Shown one piece after another: positions 8,658-12,993 of a stretch of 12,993 nucleotides of DNA; the stretch's first letter is position 1; the number at the start of each line of letters is the position of its first letter. The notes below the pieces were generated by a model that worked only from the letters and a program-made list of their open reading frames with translations, was not told where the DNA came from and searched no databases. Position numbers and translations under genes: made by a program. The DNA is from JBCBRR01 sp039029235 (GTDB lineage Bacteria; Bacteroidota; Bacteroidia; Cytophagales; Amoebophilaceae), in contig JBCCGO010000022.1 in assembly GCA_039029235.1 (NCBI GenBank), forward strand, positions 1 to 12,993, in the 5' to 3' direction.

Positions 8658-8687
8658 AATTGCAATAAATACATATTTATTGCAATT
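8658..8687. repeat. 30-bp perfect palindrome with 2-nt centre
   Basis: The left arm AATTGCAATAAATA (8658-8671) and right arm TATTTATTGCAATT (8674-8687) are exact reverse complements of 14 nt around a CA centre. It lies about 250 bp upstream of the HTH regulator. It could be a dimeric-protein binding site or a hairpin. It lacks the GC-rich stem of a normal intrinsic terminator, although a short T run (TCTCTTTTAA) follows. Confidence 0.8.
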
Positions 8688-8810
8688 GTGTCTCTTTTAA
8701 GCTCTTCGCTAATTTATGACTTTTAGAACCCACAAAGGCCATAAAGCCGCAAAATTAGGGCTGCATACAAAATTTTTGTGTAGTGACATATCCGATTGTG
8801 TAAAATTATA

Positions 8811-8843
8811 TGTATATTCGCGGTATATTCGCGGTATATTCAC
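8811..8843. repeat. Three tandem 11-bp direct repeats upstream of the HTH gene
   Basis: Units are TGTATATTCGC (8811-8821), GGTATATTCGC (8822-8832) and GGTATATTCAC (8833-8843), a near-perfect head-to-tail array. One unit per 11 bp places the sites on the same face of the helix. The array ends about 92 bp before the start of the HTH regulator, so an operator or iteron-like role is possible. This is inference. Confidence 0.75.
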
Positions 8844-8935
8844 GCCAGGCCCCCTACCAGGCAGCTGCCGGTTGGCTAGATGTCTGGGTGGCGGGGTGCT
8901 GTTGAGTAAAACGTAATTTTTAAACCGAATCAAAG

Positions 8936-9406
8936 ATGTCCGAAAAGCATAAAGGTCAAATAGTCGAAAGGGTAGTAAGGCAGAGTGGCTATACTATCAC
9001 GAAGATCGCTGTGCAGCTAGGGGTAAGTCGGAATACGCTCTACAATAAATTTGAGAATCCAAGTCTGTCTTTCGAGTTTATTAGGAAGGTAGGCGAGATT
9101 ATTAGCTACGACTTTTCGCGAGATTTTCCGGATATGCAACGAGAGGCCGGAGAAGGTGGTGAGGGAATTGGTTCTTACACAGCAAGGAGGGAGTTTGAGC
9201 TCTCTGGATTTATGAGAGAGTACTTTGCACTATCCAGGCAGCATCGAAGCCTTTTGGAGTTTTTGGTGAAGCTGGCCAACGAAAATGAGTTGGTAGCGAT
9301 CAAACGGGAAATATCGCGATTTGTGGAAGTAAGTGACTGGGTAGCTCTTCAGAAAGATTTCGGAGACAGCCCTTCAAGCCCTGTGCGTGACGGCCTTGAA
9401 CCATAA
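8936..9406 (+). CDS. Small HTH DNA-binding protein
   Basis: A 156-residue protein. The N-terminus carries a helix-turn-helix of the Fis/HTH_8 or lambda-repressor-like kind: YTITKIAVQLGV, then recognition helix SRNTLYNKFE (about residues 19-40). This is followed by LSFEFIRKVGEIISYDFSRDFP (about 44-65), a block that resembles small HTH proteins of Bacteroidota. The C-terminal half (about 85-156) is helical and charged, without a domain I can name; it may mediate dimerisation. The ATG at 8936 gives the usual short leader before the HTH; no Shine-Dalgarno is seen. The gene sits downstream of a palindrome and a triple 11-bp repeat, which may be its own operators, and upstream of a decayed Rpn-type nuclease gene on the same strand. 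Its regulatory target is unknown. Confidence 0.85.
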   Translation: MSEKHKGQIVERVVRQSGYTITKIAVQLGVSRNTLYNKFENPSLSFEFIRKVGEIISYDFSRDFPDMQREAGEGGEGIGSYTARREFELSGFMREYFALSRQHRSLLEFLVKLANENELVAIKREISRFVEVSDWVALQKDFGDSPSSPVRDGLEP

Positions 9407-9465
9407 CGCGGATCTCCAGCGAATCCCTACCTGACAAACGATTATGTACAGCAAAAGCTTTATTG

Positions 9466-9474
9466 CCCCCCCCC
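9466..9474 (+). repeat. Nine-C homopolymer tract
   Basis: A run of nine C lies about 32 bp upstream of the ATG of the Rpn-type pseudogene. Such tracts are prone to slippage. Here it falls in the spacer after the HTH gene, so it would affect expression rather than reading frame. Confidence 0.6.
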
Positions 9475-9505
9475 GCTAGCACTGCCCATAAAACAAAACT
9501 CACTC

Positions 9506-10385
9506 ATGAAAAACAGGCAAAAGTCTATACCTGAATACGATTTATTCGTGTCCCGAAGTTTTGAATTTATGATCATCGCAAAAGCATTTTTGAAGAGATG
9601 CTTGCCCAAGCATATCCTTGCCAGCATTGACTGGAATACCTTCAAGCGTGCCGATAGAACCTACACCGATGAAAGGCTCAAAAAGCGTTGCCAAGATACG
9701 CTCCTTTACAATAGCAATGAAACAAGTTGGCACGCTCCTAATTCATATAGAACATCAAAGCAGCCCAGAAATCCTGATGCCCATCCGCTTGCTCCACTAT
9801 GGCGCCGACAGCATAGCCCCCTGCCTCCACGAACACAAAAAAATCCCCCTGCTCATCCAGATCGTGCTCTACCACGGAGCGCGCACTCCCTATCCCTACC
9901 AGACTACCCTCCAGGATTACTACAACCATCCCGCATGGGGCAGCCAAGAACTCTCCCTCCGTTTCTATCTAGTAGACCTAACCCAACTCAGCGACGCAGA
10001 GCTACTCAAGCACGGTCACTGCGCCCTGCTCGAGCTCTTGTTTAAGCACGGAAGAGATGGTAAATTTGAGTTACCTGTCGATGCCTATCGCAAGGTCTTT
10101 CAAGCATGTGTAGCAGCAGTAGGGGACCCATACGTTTCGGCCATGCTTCACTATGCAGTATCCTTTAAGGATCAAGAGGTAGGTAAGCAGGTATATAGCT
10201 TTATTGAAGCAGTACTGACAGACAAATAAAGAGATCATCATGACATACGCGAACAACTCGTACAACAAGGAATGCAGACCAGAAGTTTGGAAATAGCTAG
10301 GAAAATGCTCCACAACCTACATCTAGGCGTAGATGTAGTCGAGCAAGCCACTGGGCTGAGCAAGCAAGAGCTAGCTGGCCTGTAG
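9506..10385 (+). pseudogene. Rpn-family PD-(D/E)XK nuclease/putative transposase, multiply disrupted
   Basis: Rpn proteins are recombination-promoting nucleases of about 300 residues, often annotated as transposases. The 5' part, starting at ATG 9506, reads FLKRCLPKHILASIDWNTF and later RLKKRCQDTLLY, the N-terminal core with the first catalytic acid. Around 9707-9717 the homology moves to the next frame, which reads VGTLLIHIEHQSSPEILMP (the ExQ catalytic strand), IVLYHGARTPYPY and FYLVDLTQLSD, and ends at TAA 10227-10229. Beyond that stop, KEIIMTY appears in another frame. The family-typical tail EQLVQQGMQTRSLEIARKML then resumes in the second frame and ends at TAG 10383-10385. So at least one frameshift, one in-frame stop and further indels separate pieces of one ancestral gene. 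Sequencing error could explain one lesion but hardly all. Confidence 0.85.
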
Positions 10386-10496
10386 GGCGCACAACCCAAG
10401 CAGTTACAGCAAGCCAGGGCGATGGCATGACGGCCTTCCTGTCCATTGCTCTCCTGCATCTTCCCACTAACGGCCCCTAGACCTCCCCCTCTCCTC

Positions 10497-10530
10497 GGCC
10501 TGGGGCCACCTTGTCAGGAGTCCCCAGACC
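10497..10530. repeat. GC-rich hairpin element, copy 1
   Basis: Begins GGCCTGGGG and ends TCCCCAGACC, with CTGGGG and CCCCAG able to pair around a central TTGTCAG. A related copy lies at 12789-12824. There is no T run behind it, so it is not a standard terminator. Confidence 0.6.
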
Positions 10531-10668
10531 GCCCCTGCGCGCACTAGGGCTGCTGTTAGGGAGTCAGGGTAGGCTGACGTCGCGGGCTCGTAGGCCCTTC
10601 CATCATATTCCAATAAATGCGTGGATTTACTGTTATAAACTTACTCACCATACGCAACCCCTCACTGA

Positions 10669-10746
10669 ATTTATAACTTCGAGCTAAAAAATAAATACTA
10701 TGCTCACCAAATTCCTGGCTACTAAAAATAACTTTGCTTAAAACTT
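10669..10746. repeat. AT-rich intergenic repeat, copy 1
   Basis: About 78 bp beginning ATTTATAACTTCG and containing TCACCAAATTCCT and TAACTTTGCTTA. It aligns along its length with 12697-12774, with scattered substitutions and few gaps. The function is unknown; it may be the end of a lost mobile element or a dispersed intergenic repeat. Confidence 0.7.
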
Positions 10747-10800
10747 CTACCTTTTAAGCGTTGCAAGGAAGCACGTCGCGCTGCTCAACAAGTATAATAG

Positions 10801-10893
10801 GTACTAGGACTACGACCGAGCGTACTCAACGAAGATGAGCCATATGAGCTCAAAAAAGCAATGCCGGAGGTCATAGAAGCGGCGGAACTGTAA
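10801..10893 (+). pseudogene. Possible 3' remnant of an unidentified gene
   Basis: After a double stop at 10795-10800, the plus strand is open for about 30 codons and ends LNEDEPYELKKAMPEVIEAAEL, then TAA at 10891-10893. The composition looks protein-like, but I do not recognise the family. It overlaps the last 23 bp of the opposing alkyltransferase-like gene. It may be a decayed gene tail or chance. Confidence 0.2.
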
Positions 10894-11233
10894 GCTCCTC
10901 AGCAGGATTCCAGAAAAGCTCTTCGAATTTCTGTATTCGATCCTTTTGTGTAGTAATCCCTTCCGCAGCCAGCCGTTGCTCCATGGTATGTGTCCCCTTA
11001 AAGTGATGCTTCCCCGTTAATAATCCTTGTCGATTGACCACCCGATGGGCCGGGATAGCCTCTTGCTGCGCTACTTGATGCAGCGCCCAGCCTACCATAC
11101 GCGCACTCCCCTTGCTGCTCAGGTAGCTAGCAATCGCCCCGTAGGTAGTCACCCGGCCACTAGGTACGAGCCGAACCACGTCATACACCGCTTCAAAAAA
11201 ATTTATAGATAGCTTACTGACCATAACAGACAT
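10871..11233 (-). CDS. Alkyltransferase-like protein (ATL), MGMT family without active cysteine
   Basis: A 120-residue protein matching the DNA-binding domain of O6-alkylguanine-DNA alkyltransferase (MGMT/Ogt). The wing-helix region GRVTTYGAIASYLSS (26-40), the arginine-finger region SARMVGWAL (43-51) and the active-site loop IPAHRVVNRQGLLTGKHHF (60-78) are all present. The invariant Cys of PCHRV is Ala62 (PAHRV). It therefore cannot accept alkyl groups and belongs to the ATL class. ATLs bind O6-alkylguanine lesions, bend the DNA and hand the lesion to nucleotide excision repair. Length fits ATLs, which lack the N-terminal domain of full MGMT. It lies 11 bp downstream of miaA on the same strand, so the two are almost certainly co-transcribed. 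The first ATG (11233) is used; a second ATG three codons on is also possible. Confidence 0.93.
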   Translation of the reverse strand: MSVMVSKLSINFFEAVYDVVRLVPSGRVTTYGAIASYLSSKGSARMVGWALHQVAQQEAIPAHRVVNRQGLLTGKHHFKGTHTMEQRLAAEGITTQKDRIQKFEELFWNPAEELTVPPLL

Positions 11234-11244
11234 ACTAATATATA

Positions 11245-12165
11245 CTAGCCAAGTGAGTATTGATTGATATAATTAATGACACCTTGCAAATCACCAGGCT
11301 GGAACCAGCGGATAGCCTCGTCTCCCCCAAACCAGGTAAGCTGTCGTTTGGCATACCTTCTGGTGTTTCGTTTGATCAGCGCTACAGCCTCCTGCCGACT
11401 ATAGTGCCCCGATAGGCATTTAAAAATCTCTTGATATCCCACCGTTTTAAGGGCATGGTAGTCCCTATATGCATACAAGGCAGCTGCCTCTGCCCACAAA
11501 CCCTGGCTAAGCATCCGCTCGACCCGCTGGTTGATCTGTTCATAAAGCACTTGCCGATTGCAGCTTAACCCTACCTTAAGAACTTTAAAAGGACGCTCTG
11601 CCGGACAGTTTCTCCGAGATGCAGAGTAGGGTTTCCCCGTTGCCAAGCACACAGCCAGTGCTCTGATGATTCTATGAGGATTACAGCGATCTACGATCTG
11701 GAAATAAGCAGGGTCTCGGGCGGCCAGTTCTTGTATAAGAGCTCGCAATCCTGCTTGCTGCAACCTTGTGTTGAGATACTCCCTCACTGAAGTATCGAGC
11801 CGGGGCATAGTGTCAAGGCCTTCACACACTGCTTTGACATACAGCCCAGAGCCACCTGTCAGTATCACTCGGTTATGCCTGCGGAACAAAACAGCCAGCA
11901 TCCTCAGTGCATCTCGTTCAAACATACCAGCACTGTAAGGAGTTTGTATTGGCAGGTAACCCATGAGGTGGTGGGGTACGCCCTGCTTCTCTGCAGCAGT
12001 GGGTTGAGCCGTACCAATAGCCATCTTCTGGTAGCACTGTCTAGCATCTGCTGAGACAACCTCTGTGCGAAAATGCTGGGCTAGCTGTACACAAAGCATG
12101 GTTTTGCCCACTGCAGTAGGGCCCACAACAGCGATTAAATACTTATGAAGTGGCAAGCTAGCCAT
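11245..12165 (-). CDS. miaA: tRNA dimethylallyltransferase
   Basis: A 306-residue enzyme that transfers a dimethylallyl group from DMAPP to A37 of tRNAs reading codons that begin with U, giving i6A in the cytosol. The P-loop is GPTAVGKT (15-22), followed by EVVSADARQCYQKM (35-48), where the usual DSRQ is DARQ. Then come the family block PHHLMGY with QTPYSAGMFERDA (64-86), GGSGLY (104-109), NPHRIIRAL, and the C-terminal KRNTRRYAKRQLTWF. Length is standard. It heads a two-gene unit with the ATL gene (11 bp between them). A possible -7 element lies upstream at 12220-12227. The start at 12165 gives a short leader before the P-loop strand, as expected. A CAT-anticodon tRNA is encoded divergently just upstream. 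Confidence 0.96.
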   Translation of the reverse strand: MASLPLHKYLIAVVGPTAVGKTMLCVQLAQHFRTEVVSADARQCYQKMAIGTAQPTAAEKQGVPHHLMGYLPIQTPYSAGMFERDALRMLAVLFRRHNRVILTGGSGLYVKAVCEGLDTMPRLDTSVREYLNTRLQQAGLRALIQELAARDPAYFQIVDRCNPHRIIRALAVCLATGKPYSASRRNCPAERPFKVLKVGLSCNRQVLYEQINQRVERMLSQGLWAEAAALYAYRDYHALKTVGYQEIFKCLSGHYSRQEAVALIKRNTRRYAKRQLTWFGGDEAIRWFQPGDLQGVINYINQYSLG

Positions 12166-12219
12166 AGCAGTCTTATGAGGTGTATCGATCCAGGAGGACC
12201 CTTATAAGCGAAAGTCTTG

Positions 12220-12227
12220 CAAACTTA
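12220..12227 (-). promoter_or_regulatory. Candidate -7 promoter element for miaA-ATL
   Basis: On the minus strand this reads TAAGTTTG, an exact match to the Bacteroidota -7 consensus TAnnTTTG, about 55 bp upstream of the miaA start. I see no good -33 TTG/TTTG at the expected distance, so support is partial. Confidence 0.35.
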
Positions 12228-12279
12228 ATAACCAAAGCTTAATATTAGCGGCCGAATAGCTAGCATTGTAGGTATGCGA

Positions 12280-12353
12280 GGGCCCATAGCTCAGTTGGTT
12301 AGAGCACCTGACTCATAATCAGGGAGTCCCAGGTTCAAGCCCTGGTGGGCCCA
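12280..12353 (+). tRNA. tRNA with CAT anticodon, probably tRNA-Ile2 (lysidine type), otherwise tRNA-Met
   Basis: A complete 74-nt cloverleaf. The acceptor stem GGGCCCA (12280-12286) pairs with TGGGCCC (12346-12352). The D arm is GCTC/GAGC, and the anticodon stem is CCTGA/TCAGG with loop CTCATAA, putting CAT at 12314-12316. The T arm is CCAGG/CCTGG with TTCAAGC. The discriminator is A, and a full CCA is not encoded (ACA follows). C4-G69 and C5-G68 in the acceptor stem are determinants known for TilS recognition in E. coli tRNA-Ile2 and are absent from its elongator tRNA-Met. This favours isoleucine identity after lysidine modification of C34. An automated caller may label it Met. Confidence 0.93.
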
Positions 12354-12696
12354 CAAGCAGCGGCTGGTCTAGCCGGTCAAGGGATAGCGTAGGGCCTGGG
12401 GCTTAAGGAAAAGCCAGGGCACCCAGTAGTCAGAGGTAGCTAGCAAAGTCTCCTACTTCGGTGGTTGTTTTAGCCTTCAGACCATATACTGCCCCTCCGT
12501 TTTGCGGGAGTGTTAATGATGTACTTCTGTAACGCTGAACCCCTTTATTAAGAGCCGTTTTTGTTGGGTTGACTATCTCTGCCATGTGCAAGCAGTTTGG
12601 AGTTAAGCCATTTGAGCGTTGCTAGCATAATAAAGCAATATTGAGTTAATACTCTCTGCTGCAAAGGGAAGGTCTCCTTGCATCATCTCTTAATTA

Positions 12697-12774
12697 ATTT
12701 TTATAACTTCGTGCTAAATGAAGTTATTATTTCACCAAGTTCCTAGCTCCTAAAAATGACTTTGCTTAGAACTG
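12697..12774. repeat. AT-rich intergenic repeat, copy 2
   Basis: Starts ATTTTTATAACTTCG and contains TTTCACCAAGTTCCT and TGACTTTGCTTA. It aligns with 10669-10746 over about 78 bp in the same orientation. The two copies bracket the ATL-miaA-tRNA block. Confidence 0.7.
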
Positions 12775-12788
12775 CTTCCTCCCTTCTG

Positions 12789-12824
12789 GGCCTGGGGACC
12801 CCCTCGTCAGGGCCCCCCCAGACC
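12789..12824. repeat. GC-rich hairpin element, copy 2
   Basis: Begins GGCCTGGGGACCCCC and ends GGCCCCCCCAGACC around a central TCGTCAG. The outer CTGGGG/CCCCAG pairing matches copy 1 at 10497-10530. In this copy the element directly follows the AT-rich repeat, whereas in copy 1 it precedes it by about 140 bp. Confidence 0.6.
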
Positions 12825-12877
12825 TCTCCTATAGGTTTGTACTATTCAAAACTAGGTAGTGCCGTCAATTATTTTAG

Positions 12878-12885
12878 TATCTTTG
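12878..12885 (+). promoter_or_regulatory. Candidate -7 promoter element for the transposase
   Basis: TATCTTTG matches the Bacteroidota -7 consensus TAnnTTTG exactly and lies about 30 bp before the transposase ATG. No clear -33 element was found. Confidence 0.4.
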
Positions 12886-12914
12886 TGGCAAAAAACGAAT
12901 CATAAACGATAACA

Positions 12915-12993
12915 ATGCATCGTAGCGATGAATTAACAACAGAGCAGTTTGCTAAAATCGCCCATTTATTACCTGGAAGAGAAGGCCATGTGG
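12915..12993 (+). CDS. IS5-type transposase, N-terminal fragment
   Basis: The first 26 codons read DELTTEQFAKIAHLLPGREGHV after a short MHRS leader. This is like the N-terminal helix of IS5-family transposases, which typically read LTDEQWxxIxPLLPxxxG. The DDE catalytic domain lies beyond the window, so neither the subgroup nor intactness can be judged. The ATG at 12915 is preceded by a good -7 promoter element but no Shine-Dalgarno. Being at the end of a block of dispersed repeats, it fits a region of repeated insertions. Confidence 0.65.
   Translation, partial: MHRSDELTTEQFAKIAHLLPGREGHV

Larger units (their letters stand above)
8085..8935. other. 850-bp non-coding region with an AT-rich core
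   Basis: No open frame here looks like a real protein. Positions 8085-8465 are of mixed composition without recognisable content. From about 8466 to 8720 the sequence turns strongly AT-rich, with a 30-bp palindrome inside. From 8811 to 8843 there are three 11-bp direct repeats. The block is the boundary between the mutL region and the accessory HTH/nuclease region. Confidence 0.55.
10386..10870. other. Non-coding spacer with two dispersed repeat elements
   Basis: Between the Rpn pseudogene and the 3' end of the alkyltransferase-like gene there is no convincing gene. It holds a GC-rich element (10497-10530) and an AT-rich element (10669-10746), each with a second copy near 12700-12824. The last part may hold a gene remnant. 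Confidence 0.55.
12354..12914. other. 560-bp non-coding region between tRNA and transposase
   Basis: No open frame of note. Just after the tRNA, CGGCT and AGCCG form a short stem without a T run. The second copies of the AT-rich repeat (12697-12774) and of the GC-rich hairpin (12789-12824) lie here. A GGGCCTGGGG sequence near 12393, followed by AAGCCAGGG, can also fold and may be a further relative of the GC-rich element. Confidence 0.5.
12856..12993 (+). mobile_element. Left end of an insertion sequence, cut by window edge
   Basis: The partial transposase at 12915 implies an IS running off the right edge. A terminal inverted repeat may begin near GTAGTGCCGTCAATT (about 12856-12870), but the partner end is outside the window, so the boundary is a guess. 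Confidence 0.4.

Noticed and set aside
8811..8843. Possible CRISPR array
   Set aside because: The units are 11 bp, directly abutting and without spacers, and no cas gene is present.
8716..8916. Open frame of 66 codons (plus) and an opposing one of 74 codons in the HTH upstream region
   Set aside because: Both run through the 11-bp repeats, have low-complexity translations and show no family resemblance; the region looks regulatory.
9618..10229. Intact 203-residue nuclease starting at ATG 9618
   Set aside because: The residues before about 9717 in this frame do not match the family, while the missing N-terminal part is in the other frame. It is a piece of a pseudogene.
10238..10459. 73-codon minus-strand cysteine-rich frame
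   Set aside because: It is antisense to the recognisable tail of the Rpn pseudogene.
12390..12425. Intrinsic terminator after the tRNA
   Set aside because: A stem can form (CCTGG/CCAGG, GGCTT/AAGCC) but no T run follows, so it is not listed as a terminator.

Overview
The window looks like a piece of a Bacteroidota chromosome, most likely from the Cytophagales and possibly from a symbiont-type lineage related to Amoebophilus/Cardinium. Reasons: a short GT5-N-only 'glycogen/starch synthase' of the kind conserved in Bacteroidota; an alkyltransferase-like protein and a small HTH regulator whose sequences resemble Bacteroidota homologues; almost no Shine-Dalgarno sequences; and a few matches to the Bacteroidota -7 element TAnnTTTG. 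The remains of a NACHT NTPase gene, a decayed Rpn-type nuclease gene, an IS transposase and repeated intergenic elements suggest a genome with active decay and mobile DNA. The host assignment is inference from family recognition, not from a marker gene.

Layout. Positions 1-300 (minus) hold frameshifted remains of a NACHT gene that runs off the left edge. 330-1136 (+) is the short glycogen-synthase-like protein, converging on and overlapping by 8 bp gltX (1129-2679, minus). From 2839 an ABC exporter half-transporter and a polytopic membrane protein overlap by 11 bp and probably form one transcription unit. The membrane protein carries two paired motifs that recall PiT phosphate permeases. After a 364-bp gap comes mutL (6255-8084).

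From about 8085 to 10870 the sequence is accessory in character. It holds an 850-bp non-coding stretch with an AT-rich core, a 30-bp palindrome and three 11-bp tandem repeats, then a small HTH regulator (8936-9406). An Rpn/PD-(D/E)XK nuclease pseudogene follows (9506-10385), then another non-coding stretch.

The right part returns to housekeeping: miaA and an alkyltransferase-like gene form a tight minus-strand pair (12165 to 10871), and a CAT-anticodon tRNA lies divergently at 12280-12353. Two intergenic repeat elements each occur once on either side of this block. The window ends in the first 26 codons of what looks like an IS5-type transposase.

Functionally the intact genes cover tRNA charging and modification (GltX, MiaA, tRNA), DNA repair (MutL, ATL) and membrane transport (ABC exporter, PiT-like protein). 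No clear multi-gene novel system is visible. The items most worth following up are the PiT-like protein, the repeat-rich region upstream of the HTH gene, and the two repeated intergenic elements.
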